64,000 nucleotides of DNA from the NCBI RefSeq assembly GCF_947488945.1, contig NZ_CANLBS010000001.1, positions 310,001-374,000 on the forward strand. The letters are read 5' to 3'. The stretch comes from an uncultured Streptomyces sp. (lineage in GTDB: Bacteria > Actinomycetota > Actinomycetes > Streptomycetales > Streptomycetaceae). The position numbers and the translations under genes were made by a program. This document shows positions 16,374 to 24,691 of this stretch, piece by piece. The notes below the pieces were generated by a model. The model had not been told where the DNA came from. It worked only from the letters and a program-made list of their open reading frames with translations, and searched no databases. Position 1 is the first letter of the stretch; each line of letters begins with the position of its first letter.

Positions 16374-18077
16374 ATGATCGACTTCCTGAACCGCAACGTG
16401 TTCCAGCCCCACCCCGAGCTGCTCGTCTTCCTGGTCGTCGCGCTCGGCTTCCTGGTGGGCAAAATCCGCTACCGGACCATCGCGCTGGGCGCGGTGACCG
16501 GGTGCCTGGTGGCGGGGCTCGTGCTCGGCGCGCAGTTCGAGATCCAGGTCGACGACACGGTGAAGAACCTGTTCTTCATCATGTTCCTGTTCGCGCTGGG
16601 CTACCGGGTCGGCCCGCAGTTCTTCCGCGGGCTGCGGAAGGACGGCCTCCCGCAGGTCGTCAACGCGGTGGTGGTCTGCGTGACGGGCCTGCTCGTCTCG
16701 TGGCTCTTCGCCTCGCTGCTCGGTTACGGCCCCGGGCTCGGCGCGGGCCTGATGAGCGGGGCCCTCACCCAGTCGGCGGCCATCGGCGTCGCCCAGGACG
16801 CGATCGGCACCCTGCCGGGCCTCTCCCCCTCCGAGGCCAAGTCGCAGCAGAACCTCGTCGCCGTCGGGTACGCGGTCACCTATCCGCTCGGCACGATCCT
16901 GTGCGCCATGCTGCTGGCCAACGTGCTGCCCCGCCTCTACCGGCGCGACCTGGCGGCGGAGAGCGCGGTGCTCGCCGCCGAACTGGACGCGCCCGACGAG
17001 AACCCCGACGAGGGCGAGGGGTACTACGAAGTGGTGCTGCGGGCCTACCGCGTGGACCGCCCGGATCTGGTGGGCCGTTCCGTCGAGGACGTCGAACGGC
17101 AGCAGCGTGAGCTCGGCCGCCGGATCTACCTCACCGCGGTCCGCCGCGACGGCTCCGTGCTGGAGCCCTCCCAGTCGCGGGTCCTGGAGCGGGGCGACAC
17201 GGTCGCGGTGAGCGCGCTCCGCCACGACCTGGTCGACTTCGACCCGCGCACCCACGTGGGGCCCGAGACGGACGACGTGGAGCTGCTCGGGTACCGCACC
17301 GAGACGCTGCACGTCGTCGCCTCCGAGAAGGCGCAGCTCGGCCGCACCATCGAGCAGGTGCGCCGTGAGCCCTTCATGACGGGCGTGTACATCGACAAGC
17401 TGTACCGGGCCGGCGCGGAGTACCCCTACCGGCTGTCCACGAAGGTGGAGCGCGGCGACACCCTGGTGCTGACCGGGCCGGAGCGACTGGTGGGACCGGC
17501 CGGGAAAGAGCTTGGGAAGCCGGTGCCGACCAGTTTCGCCACCGACATGATCTGGGTGGGGCTCGGCATCTTCCTGGGCGGCTGCATCGGCATCCCGGCG
17601 CTCACCGCGGGCGGGGTGCCGATCTCCCTCTCCACCTCCGGCGGCGGGCTGATCATGGGCCTGGTCTTCGGCTGGATCCGCGGCAAGTACCCGACGTACG
17701 GGAACGTCCCGCCGGGCGCCCAGTGGTTCATGGACACGCTGGGGCTCTGCCTCTTCGTCGCGGTCGTCGGCATCAACGCGGGGCCGAGTTTCACCAGCGG
17801 TCTCTCCGAGGCGGGCTGGGGGCTGCTGCTGCTCGGCGCGGTGCTGACGGTCGTGCCGCTGCTCGTGGGCTTCCTGGTCGGCCACCACGTCCAGAAGATC
17901 AAGTTCCCCGTGCTGATGGGCGTGCTGGCCGGCGGGCAGACCACCACCGCGGCGATCGGCGCGGTCAACGAGACCTCCAAGTCCCAGATCCCGACGCTCG
18001 GTTACACCATCCCCTACGCCGTCGGGAACGTCCTGCTGACGGTGTGGGGCGCCGTCATCGTCATCCTCAACCACTGA
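16374..18077 (+). CDS. AspT-family aspartate:alanine exchanger (second copy)
   Basis: A 567-aa paralogue of the preceding protein with the same plan: membrane half (LLVFLVVALGFLVGKIRYRTIALG), two TrkA-C-like domains at about 210-380, second membrane half (GGVPISLSTSGGGLIMGLVFGW). It starts 2 bases after the previous stop, so both are cotranscribed. Bacterial AspT is known to act alone; paired copies suggest either a heteromer or different specificities. The N-terminal repeat FQPHPELLVFLVVALGFLVGK matches the first copy's DHPELALFLCLAAGYLVGK, indicating tandem duplication followed by divergence. Confidence 0.86.
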   Translation: MIDFLNRNVFQPHPELLVFLVVALGFLVGKIRYRTIALGAVTGCLVAGLVLGAQFEIQVDDTVKNLFFIMFLFALGYRVGPQFFRGLRKDGLPQVVNAVVVCVTGLLVSWLFASLLGYGPGLGAGLMSGALTQSAAIGVAQDAIGTLPGLSPSEAKSQQNLVAVGYAVTYPLGTILCAMLLANVLPRLYRRDLAAESAVLAAELDAPDENPDEGEGYYEVVLRAYRVDRPDLVGRSVEDVERQQRELGRRIYLTAVRRDGSVLEPSQSRVLERGDTVAVSALRHDLVDFDPRTHVGPETDDVELLGYRTETLHVVASEKAQLGRTIEQVRREPFMTGVYIDKLYRAGAEYPYRLSTKVERGDTLVLTGPERLVGPAGKELGKPVPTSFATDMIWVGLGIFLGGCIGIPALTAGGVPISLSTSGGGLIMGLVFGWIRGKYPTYGNVPPGAQWFMDTLGLCLFVAVVGINAGPSFTSGLSEAGWGLLLLGAVLTVVPLLVGFLVGHHVQKIKFPVLMGVLAGGQTTTAAIGAVNETSKSQIPTLGYTIPYAVGNVLLTVWGAVIVILNH

Positions 18078-18096
18078 ACCGGGAGCGGACACCACC

Positions 18097-19746
18097 ATGC
18101 CCAAGACCAGCCTCAGCAGGGAAGAGATCCGGTCCTTCGCGCAGCTCAGCCCGTTCGAGCTGAAGGACAAGTTCATGCAGATCGCGCAGTCGGCGCAGAG
18201 CGACAAGCCCGGCCAGAAGGGGAAGACCACGCGGGCGATGCTCAACGCGGGCCGGGGCAACCCGAACTGGGTCGCGACCGGGCCCCGGGAGGCGTACCAC
18301 GCGCTGGGGTACTTCGCGATCGCCGAGTCCAAGCGGGTCTGGACCGCCGACGACCTGGGCGGCATGCCGGAGCAGGAGGGGTGTGCGGAGCGGTTCGCGT
18401 CCTTCGCCCGTGCGCACCCGGAGCTGCCGGGCATCGAGCTGCTACAGGCGTGCCTGGACCTGGCGGTCAAGCGGTTCGGCTTCGACGCCGACGCGTTCAC
18501 GCACGAGCTGGCCGACTCCTCGATCGGCGACAACTACCCGGTGCCGGACCGGATCCTGCGCCACACCGAGCAGGTCGTCCGGGCTTACCTCGGCGACGAG
18601 ATGTTCGACCACCGGCCGCCCCCGGGCCAGAATCTGAGCCTCTTCGCCACCGAGGGCGGCACGGCCGCGATGTGCTACATCTTCGACTCGCTGATGAAGA
18701 ACGGCATCCTCGCCAAGGGCGACCGGATCGCGCTGATGGTGCCGGTGTTCACGCCGTACCTGGAGATCCCGGAACTGGACACCTACGAGTTCGACGTGAT
18801 CAAGGTCGAGGCGAGCCTCTTCACCGAGACGGGGGTGCGCCAGTGGCGCTATCCGCCGGAGGAGGTGGAGAAGCTGGCCGATCCGTCGGTCAAGATGGTC
18901 TGCTGCGTCAACCCGAGCAACCCGCCCTCGCTGGCGATGGCGCCGCGGGTGGCCGAGCAGATCGCCTCCATCGTGGCGGAGCGGAACCCGAACCTGATCA
19001 TCGTGACCGACGACGTCTACGGCACCTTCGTCGAGGGGTTCCGGTCGCTGGCCGCCGAACTCCCCCGCAACACCCTGCTGGTGTACTCGTACTCGAAGCA
19101 CTACGGAGCCACCGGCTGGCGGCTCGGCGTGATCGGCCTGCACGACGACAACGTGATCGACGCGATGCTCGCGGCGCAGGACGCGGAGCAGAAGGCGCGC
19201 CTGGCGCGGCGGTACGGGACGCTCTCGCTGGAGCCGGAGAAGATCCGCTTCGTCGACCGGCTGGTGGCGGACTCCCGGCAGGTGGCGCTCAACCACACGG
19301 CCGGGCTGTCGCTGCCGCAGCAGGTGATGATGACGCTGTTCTCGCTCTTCGACATGCTGGACGAGGGGCAGGCCTACAAGCAGCGCATCCGGGGCATCGT
19401 CCAGCAGCGCCTCGAACTCCTGCTGGAGGGCGCGCACATGAAGATCTCCGAGGACCCGAAGCGGGCGGCCTACTACATCGAGCTGGACCTGCTCGCGGAG
19501 GCCGAGCGGACCCGCGGCAAGGCGTTCGCGGACTACCTGGAGCAGAACTACGAGCCGGTCGACCCGCTCTTCCGGCTGGCGGAGCAGACCTCGGTGGTGC
19601 TGCTCAACGGCGGCGGCTTCGACGGCCCCGAGTGGTCGGTCCGGGTCTCGCTGGCCAATCTCGACGACCTGGACTACCTGAAGATCGGCCACCACCTGCG
19701 GGCGATCTTCGAGGAGTACGCCCAGGAGTGGCAGGCGGCGGGCTGA
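18097..19746 (+). CDS. aspD: Bifunctional aspartate aminotransferase / L-aspartate beta-decarboxylase
   Basis: A 549-aa PLP enzyme of the AspD family, longer than ordinary aminotransferases. The PLP lysine is Lys334 in YSYSKHYGATGWRLG; the N-terminal LNAGRGNPNW motif and the IIVTDDVYGTF aspartate are present. It decarboxylates aspartate to alanine and CO2, consuming a cytosolic proton. With AspT exchangers upstream it forms a decarboxylation/antiport cycle that can build proton motive force or resist acid. GGAG ribosome site 20 bp after the second aspT. Confidence 0.93.
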   Translation: MPKTSLSREEIRSFAQLSPFELKDKFMQIAQSAQSDKPGQKGKTTRAMLNAGRGNPNWVATGPREAYHALGYFAIAESKRVWTADDLGGMPEQEGCAERFASFARAHPELPGIELLQACLDLAVKRFGFDADAFTHELADSSIGDNYPVPDRILRHTEQVVRAYLGDEMFDHRPPPGQNLSLFATEGGTAAMCYIFDSLMKNGILAKGDRIALMVPVFTPYLEIPELDTYEFDVIKVEASLFTETGVRQWRYPPEEVEKLADPSVKMVCCVNPSNPPSLAMAPRVAEQIASIVAERNPNLIIVTDDVYGTFVEGFRSLAAELPRNTLLVYSYSKHYGATGWRLGVIGLHDDNVIDAMLAAQDAEQKARLARRYGTLSLEPEKIRFVDRLVADSRQVALNHTAGLSLPQQVMMTLFSLFDMLDEGQAYKQRIRGIVQQRLELLLEGAHMKISEDPKRAAYYIELDLLAEAERTRGKAFADYLEQNYEPVDPLFRLAEQTSVVLLNGGGFDGPEWSVRVSLANLDDLDYLKIGHHLRAIFEEYAQEWQAAG

Positions 19747-19769
19747 CCGGCGGGCCGACACGGGAGTGT

Positions 19770-19799
19770 ACGACCGTACGCCTCAGGGTGTACGGTCGT
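19770..19799. promoter_or_regulatory. Inverted repeat and possible leaderless promoter before the acetyltransferase gene
   Basis: ACGACCGTAC (19770-19779) and GTACGGTCGT (19790-19799) form a perfect 10-bp inverted repeat ending 4 bases before the GTG start. TACGGT at 19791-19796 has the TANNNT form and spacing of a -10 box for a transcript beginning at the start codon, so the repeat may be an operator over the promoter rather than a terminator of aspD. Confidence 0.45.
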
Positions 19800-19803
19800 C
19801 CGC

Positions 19804-20382
19804 GTGACCGACTACTTCGCTGGTGACCCCCGCACGAACCGCGAGCGCATGCTCGCCGGCGACCTCTACATCGCCGACGACCCGGACATCGCACGCGAAC
19901 AGCAGCGCGCCGTGCGCCTGGCCGACGCGTTCCGGGCCGCGTACGCCGAGGACGCCGAGGGCGCGCAGGAGATCGTCCGGGAACTCCTCGGATCGGTCGG
20001 GGCGGGCGCGCACGTCCGGGCTCCGGTCTTCGTCGACTACGGGACCTACGTCACCGTCGGCGAGGGCACCTTCGTCAACTACAACCTCACCGCGCTGGAC
20101 GTCGCCCCGATCACCATCGGCCGCGACTGCCAGATCGGCCCGAACGTGCAACTGCTCACCCCCACGCACCCGGTGGAGCCCGGCCCGCGCCGCGACAAGC
20201 TGGAGGCGGCGCGCCCGATCACCATCGGGGACAACGTCTGGCTCGGCGGCGGGGCGATCGTGCTGGCGGGCGTGACCATCGGCGAGAACAGCGTCATCGG
20301 GGCGGGTGCGGTCGTCACCAAGGACATCCCCGCCGACGTGGTCGCGGTGGGCAACCCGGCCCGGGTGATCCGCTCCGTCTGA
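19804..20382 (+). CDS. Sugar O-acetyltransferase, left-handed beta-helix (maltose/galactoside acetyltransferase family)
   Basis: A 192-aa hexapeptide-repeat acetyltransferase of the LacA/Maa/NodL type. It has the N-terminal family block (RERMLAGDLYIADDPDIAREQQRA), hexapeptide repeats from about residue 70 (VFVDYGTYVTVGEGTFVNYN, ITIGRDCQIGPNVQLLTPTHP with the catalytic His, ITIGDNVWLGGGAIVLAGVTIGENSVIGAGAVVTKD) and the C-terminal VGNPARVI. It transfers acetyl from acetyl-CoA to a sugar hydroxyl; the natural substrate is uncertain. GTG start with no ribosome site visible, consistent with a leaderless mRNA. Confidence 0.9.
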   Translation: MTDYFAGDPRTNRERMLAGDLYIADDPDIAREQQRAVRLADAFRAAYAEDAEGAQEIVRELLGSVGAGAHVRAPVFVDYGTYVTVGEGTFVNYNLTALDVAPITIGRDCQIGPNVQLLTPTHPVEPGPRRDKLEAARPITIGDNVWLGGGAIVLAGVTIGENSVIGAGAVVTKDIPADVVAVGNPARVIRSV

Positions 20383-20426
20383 GCCCGTCCCGCACGCCCG
20401 CCGCTTCCGGCGGGCGCCTCGATCCA

Positions 20427-20464
20427 CCCGGCCGGCGCCCGCCCTGACACGGGCGCCGGCCGGG
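20427..20464. terminator. Bidirectional terminator
   Basis: Perfect 15-bp arms (20427-20441, 20450-20464; CCCGGCCGGCGCCCG) with an 8-base loop between convergent genes. Confidence 0.8.
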
Positions 20465-20496
20465 GCCGTCCCCCACCGCGCTCCGGCGCGCGGGGG

Positions 20497-21408
20497 TCAG
20501 CGGAAGACCGACGGCGGCGGGACCGGCGACGGCTTGGCGCCCGCGTCGGTGACCACGGCCGCGCCGCCGGTGAAGTCCGCGAGGGCCCGGCCGTGTTCGA
20601 CCCGGCCGGGGTGCGGGTCGCTCGCCACCCGGCGGGTCAGCTCGGCGACGGCGAGCGGGCGGTCGGAGGCGACCAGCACCGCGTTGCCGAAGCGCCGGCC
20701 GCGCCAGACGGCGGGGTCGGCGGCGAGCGCGAGCTCCGGAAAGTGCGCGGCGGCGGTGGCGACCTGCCCGCGCAGGTGCGCCAGCGGCGGGCCGTCGGCG
20801 AGGTTGGCGGCGTACTGCCCGCCCGCCTTGAGCACCCGGCGCACCTCGGCCAGGAACTCGGTGCTGGTCAGGTGCGCGGGGGTGCGCGCGCCGCCGAAGA
20901 CGTCGGCGACGACGAGATCGGCCCAGCCGTCCTGGATCCTGCCGAGTCCCTCCCGGGCGTCCGTGGCCCGGACCCGGACGCGGGCCTGCGGGTCGAGCGG
21001 CAGCTCGCGGCGGACGAACTGCACGAGGGCGGCGTCGATCTCGACGATCTGCTGGGTGGAGCGCGGACGGGTCGCGGCCGTGTAGCGGGCCAGCGTGAAG
21101 GCGCCGCCGCCCAGGTGCAGCACGTGCAGCGGCTGCTGCGGCGGTGCGGCGAGGTCGATGACGTGTCCCAGCCTGCGCTGGTAGGCGAAGGACAGCCGGG
21201 CCGGGTCGTCCAGGTCCACGTGGGACTGGGGGGCGCCGTCGATCTCCAGGCTCCAGCCGTTCGGCCGCTCCGGATCGGGTATCAGCGCGGCGGAACCGCC
21301 GTCCACGGCGGCGGTCAGCGTCTCCCGCCCGCCGCGCCGGCGGGAGTCGGTGCGGGCGTCCTTGCGGGGTTCGCCGCCGCCCGCCGCCGCCCGTCCTCGA
21401 CGTGCCAC
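20497..21408 (-). CDS. Spermidine-synthase-like methyltransferase-fold protein
   Basis: About 303 aa. The core WSLEIDGAPQSHVDLDDPARLSFAYQRRLGHVIDL, the nucleotide-binding strand LHVLHLGGGAFTLARY, EIDAALVQFVRRELPL and DLVVADVFGGARTPAHLTSTEFLAEVRRVLKAGG are those of the polyamine-synthase/SAM-methyltransferase fold family seen throughout actinomycetes. Known members lack proven aminopropyltransferase activity, so I leave the reaction open. Start uncertain: GTG at 21408 gives the usual basic N-terminus (ARRGRAAAGGGEPRKD), GTG at 21492 would add 28 Arg-rich residues; neither has a good ribosome site. Confidence 0.75.
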   Translation of the reverse strand: MARRGRAAAGGGEPRKDARTDSRRRGGRETLTAAVDGGSAALIPDPERPNGWSLEIDGAPQSHVDLDDPARLSFAYQRRLGHVIDLAAPPQQPLHVLHLGGGAFTLARYTAATRPRSTQQIVEIDAALVQFVRRELPLDPQARVRVRATDAREGLGRIQDGWADLVVADVFGGARTPAHLTSTEFLAEVRRVLKAGGQYAANLADGPPLAHLRGQVATAAAHFPELALAADPAVWRGRRFGNAVLVASDRPLAVAELTRRVASDPHPGRVEHGRALADFTGGAAVVTDAGAKPSPVPPPSVFR

Positions 21409-21507
21409 GTCCGCCGCCCCCGTCCGCAGGTCCGGCCGGCGGGGCACAGGAGAGCGTGCCCGACGCCGGCGTGCGCGGAGAACCCCGCCCACCTGCCCAT
21501 TATGGGC

Positions 21508-21972
21508 TCAGCGGTGGTTGTCGGCCGCCTCGATCAGCCGGGCCGCCTGGTCGAGCGCCTCCCGGAGCACGGCGGGGTCGGTGACGGGGGCGTCGTCGGC
21601 GGGCGGTAGCAGCCAGCCGGTTCCGCAGGCCGGCGGTTCGGCGGGCAGGCGCAGCCCCCGGCCGTCGGTGCGCGTACACGCACTGCCGGGCACGTCCCAC
21701 CCGTCGGCGGTGCCCGGTGGCACGAGGAAGCCGAGGGTGTCGCAACCGCCGTCGTGCAGGACCGGGCCCACCGACGTCCGGGCGACGCCCCGGCGCAGGA
21801 TGTCCACGGCCTCCAGCCCCTGGCGGGCGGGGACGGTCACGAGGTCGCACCACTCCTCGGCGGGGGCGGCGGGCGCCGCCGCGGTCGTGCCGGCGGGCGT
21901 CACGGGCGTCCGCGCGCCCTGCGGTGCGGCCTCGGCCGGCCTTGAGCTGGTCTCCGTGCCCGCGTGCGGCAA
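21508..21972 (-). CDS. Hypothetical protein (conserved streptomycete type, TTG start)
   Basis: I do not recognise a defined function. TTG at 21972 is chosen because AGGAGGGG lies 5 bases upstream, by far the best ribosome site in the region; the frame stays open to an ATG at 22044 without one. The 154-aa protein has an Ala/Pro-rich N-terminus, then a conserved-looking block EEWCDLVTVPARQGLEAVDILRRGVARTSVGPVLHDGGCDTLGFLVPPGTADGW, then WDVPGSACTRTDGRGLRLP and GWLLPP. These phrases resemble small proteins annotated as primase/polymerase N-terminal-like in streptomycetes, but the catalytic acidic triad is not visible. Transcribed away from the HTH/TPR gene. Confidence 0.6.
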   Translation of the reverse strand: MPHAGTETSSRPAEAAPQGARTPVTPAGTTAAAPAAPAEEWCDLVTVPARQGLEAVDILRRGVARTSVGPVLHDGGCDTLGFLVPPGTADGWDVPGSACTRTDGRGLRLPAEPPACGTGWLLPPADDAPVTDPAVLREALDQAARLIEAADNHR

Positions 21973-22211
21973 GGGAACCCCTCCTCTGGTCACTGACGGA
22001 GCCACGCTCCGTCTCCGGCAGGTCCAACGCGCCGACCCCGTCAAGGGCTACGGTGCCGGACCCCCGCAAAGGGTGGCAGTTCATGGCGGATCGCGGGGGG
22101 TATGCCCGCTTTGTTGCGGAACTCCGTGTGCACGTCCCGTCACAACGGGTACCTTTCTGCTCCGTCGGGCTCCGGAGACGAGGGCCCGGCCGCACCAGAG
22201 AGGGCCCCGCC

Positions 22212-23660
22212 ATGGTGACGCCACGGGCAGTACCCAACCTTGTCTTCCGAAGCCTGCGCGGACAGCGTTCCGCGGGCGAGTTCGCGGCCGCCGTACGGCG
22301 GGCGGGCCGCGAGATCGGCGAACAGGTCGGGTGCGACGCCCGCTACATCGGCCGGGTGGAGTCGGGTGAGATCCGCTGCCCGAACTACGCCTACGAGCGG
22401 GTCTTCCTGCACATGTTCCCCGGCCGCACGCTGGTGGACCTGGGCTTCTCGGACCGCGAGACCGTACGCGGCCGGGGGGCGCGCGCCACGTCCCGCACCA
22501 CCGCGGTGCCCCGGACGCCCCTCTCCTCCTCCCCGTCGCCCGTGGCGGGGGTGAGGGGGACGGCGGGGGCGCCGGGTGCGCGGGGTACCACGTACACCGA
22601 CATCGACGAGGAGAGCGACGTGCTGCGTCGCGTGTTCATGAGGGGCGGCGCCGCCACACTGGCGGCCGCCTCGTCCGGGCTGGGCGGTTCCGCCGCGGCC
22701 CTCACTCCGCTGTCCCTCCCGGCCCAGCGCCGGGTCGGCGAGAGCGAGGTGCGGGCCGTGGAGAGAGCGGTGCGCGATATCCGGGTCCTGGACGACAAGC
22801 ACGGGGCGGACGGCCTCTACCGGCGGGCCGCCCAGCCGCTGCGGGCCGCGTACGAACTGCTGGACTCCGGGACCGCCACGCGGCACTCCACCTCGGCGCG
22901 GCTGCACGCGGGGGCCGGCGAGCTGGCCCTGTCGGTGGGGTGGCTGGCCCACGACTCCGGCCGGCTCGACGACGCCCGTTCGCACTACGCGGAGGCGCTG
23001 GCCACGGCCCGGCTCGCAGGCGATCCGGCGCTGGAGGCGCACGCCTTCTGCAACGCCTCGTTCCTGGCCCGGGACACCGGGCGGCCCCGGGAGGCGGTCC
23101 GGGCCGCCGAGGCGGGGACCCGGGCCGCCCGACCGCTCGACTCCCCGAGGCTGCTGGCGCTGCTGGCGCTGCGCGAGGCGGGCGGCCGGGCCGGGCTCGG
23201 CGACCGCACGGGCTGCGACCGGGCGATCGGGCGGGCGCGGTCGGCCTTCGCCCGCGGCCCGGCCGACGGCGATCCGGAGTGGATGTCCTTCTTCGGGGAG
23301 GCCGAACTGCACCTGCTGGAGGCGCAGTGCTGGTCGGCGCTGGGCGACTGGCCCCGCGCGGCCCGGCACGCGCGGCGGGCCACCGTGCTCCAGGACCCGC
23401 ACTTCACCCGGAACCTGGCGCTCTACCGGGCGCAACTGGCCGGCGACCTGGCCCGCGGGGGCACCGCCGACGAGGCCGCGCGCGCCGCGCACGAGGTGCT
23501 CGACCTGCTGGACCGGGTGCAGTCCTCGCGGGTCCGCCGGATGCTGGCGGACACCGCACGGGTGCTCGACCCCGGCGGCCGCAGCCGGGCGCCCGAGGTC
23601 AGGGAGTTCCTGAGCCGCTACGCCGACCACCGCACCGGGCAGCGGGCCCCCACGGCCTGA
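22212..23660 (+). CDS. HTH regulator with TPR-like C-terminal region
   Basis: A 482-aa protein. Residues about 20-70 (SAGEFAAAVRRAGREIGEQVGCDARYIGRVESGEIRCPNYAYERVFLHMF) form an XRE-like helix-turn-helix. A low-complexity linker and a Tat/hydrophobic-looking segment (VFMRGGAATLAAASSGLGGSAAAL, about 140-165) follow. The remaining ~300 residues are Ala/Arg-rich helical repeats of TPR type (LARDTGRPREAVRAAEAGTRAAR, ALGDWPRAARHARRATV). Architecture resembles streptomycete developmental/antibiotic regulators with HTH-TPR layout; the target is unknown. ATG at 22212 has a weak ribosome site. It is divergent from the small hypothetical gene upstream. Confidence 0.75.
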   Translation: MVTPRAVPNLVFRSLRGQRSAGEFAAAVRRAGREIGEQVGCDARYIGRVESGEIRCPNYAYERVFLHMFPGRTLVDLGFSDRETVRGRGARATSRTTAVPRTPLSSSPSPVAGVRGTAGAPGARGTTYTDIDEESDVLRRVFMRGGAATLAAASSGLGGSAAALTPLSLPAQRRVGESEVRAVERAVRDIRVLDDKHGADGLYRRAAQPLRAAYELLDSGTATRHSTSARLHAGAGELALSVGWLAHDSGRLDDARSHYAEALATARLAGDPALEAHAFCNASFLARDTGRPREAVRAAEAGTRAARPLDSPRLLALLALREAGGRAGLGDRTGCDRAIGRARSAFARGPADGDPEWMSFFGEAELHLLEAQCWSALGDWPRAARHARRATVLQDPHFTRNLALYRAQLAGDLARGGTADEAARAAHEVLDLLDRVQSSRVRRMLADTARVLDPGGRSRAPEVREFLSRYADHRTGQRAPTA

Positions 23661-23674
23661 ACCCCGCCTGAACC

Positions 23675-23705
23675 GGCCGCGCCGGGCCCCCGGTCCGGCG
23701 CGGCC
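23675..23705. terminator. Bidirectional terminator
   Basis: Perfect 11-bp arms GGCCGCGCCGG / CCGGCGCGGCC with a 9-base loop between convergent genes. Confidence 0.75.
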
Positions 23706-23755
23706 CGTCCCCGCGGCCCGGCGCCGCGGCACGCCCCGGCGACCCCGCGCCGGCG

Positions 23756-24352
23756 TCAGCGCTCCAGGTGCCCGGTGTCGTTCCACCGCTCCAGCGCGGG
23801 CGCGCCGTAGGCCCAGCCCAGCACCGACAGCGAGGTCGGCTCCAGCCGGATGCGGGAGCCGAACATCATGTCCTCGCCCAGCCAGCGCGCGGCGAGCGCC
23901 CGCAGGATGTGCCCGTGGGCGAAGACCAGCACGTCCCGCTCCTGGGACCGGACCCGGGAGACGACCTCGTCCGCGCGGCCGGCGACGTCGGACGGCGACT
24001 CGCCCTCCGGCACCCCGTCGCGCCAGATCAGCCAGTCGGGCCGGTCCGCCTTGATCTGCGCCGGGGTCAGGCCCTCGTACGCCCCGTAGTCCCACTCCAT
24101 CAGCGCGTCCCACGGCTCGGCGCGCTCGCCGAACCCGGCGATCCGGCAGGTCTCCGAGGCACGGACCAGCGGGCTGGTGCGCACCTGGACTCCGGGCAGT
24201 CCGTTCCACGGCTCCCGGTGCAGCCGCTCGCCGAGCAGCTTGGCGCCCTCGCGCCCGGCGTCGAGCAGTTCGATGTCCGTCCTGCCGGTGTGGTTGCCCC
24301 GGAGCGACCACTCGGTCTGGCCGTGCCGGGCGAGCAGGATGCGCGGTGCCAT
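23756..24352 (-). CDS. Histidine phosphatase family protein (phosphoglycerate-mutase-like)
   Basis: A 198-aa single-domain member of the histidine phosphatase superfamily. The RHG motif [32 protein letters not shown] carries the catalytic His10. The second catalytic His sits in [14 protein letters not shown], and the general-acid Glu in [12 protein letters not shown]. Substrate not predictable; such stand-alone proteins are usually broad phosphatases rather than glycolytic mutases. The gene is monocistronic and convergent with the HTH/TPR gene. Confidence 0.88.
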   Translation of the reverse strand: MAPRILLARHGQTEWSLRGNHTGRTDIELLDAGREGAKLLGERLHREPWNGLPGVQVRTSPLVRASETCRIAGFGERAEPWDALMEWDYGAYEGLTPAQIKADRPDWLIWRDGVPEGESPSDVAGRADEVVSRVRSQERDVLVFAHGHILRALAARWLGEDMMFGSRIRLEPTSLSVLGWAYGAPALERWNDTGHLER

Positions 24353-24691
24353 GAAGGCTCTCCTGAGGAAACGGGGCCCGAAGGAGCCCGGTGCGGGTCC
24401 GGGACCGCGGTGTCCGGGACGACGGGGGGACGCGGGACCGGCCGCCGCGCGAGGGGGCCGGTTCGTCCCGTTCCATCATCGCGCACGCCCCGGACCGGCC
24501 ACCTCCCGGGCAACCACCCGGGCTCCGCCGGCGTCCCACTCCCCGCGGAAATCGGGCGTGCGACGGATCCCCGGGGGAAACCGCAGGGAACGCGGGTGTT
24601 CCCGAGGGGGCCCCGAGGGACAGGACGGCCGTGGTCCGCCGTACGGTTGAACGCCCGCCGTCGGCCGCTTGAACTTGGGGAGAGCCATCGG
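24353..24691. other. 339-bp divergent intergenic region
   Basis: It lies between the divergent phosphatase and PAP2 genes and must hold both promoters. I see no perfect palindrome, gene or RNA element in it. Confidence 0.4.

Noticed and set aside
14695..18077. Potassium transport proteins, suggested by TrkA-C-like domains
   Set aside because: The membrane halves and aspD in the same operon fit AspT exchangers, which also carry TrkA-C domains.
20497..21408. Genuine spermidine synthase in polyamine biosynthesis
   Set aside because: Only the fold is clear; no polyamine genes nearby and the actinobacterial family is not shown to transfer aminopropyl groups.
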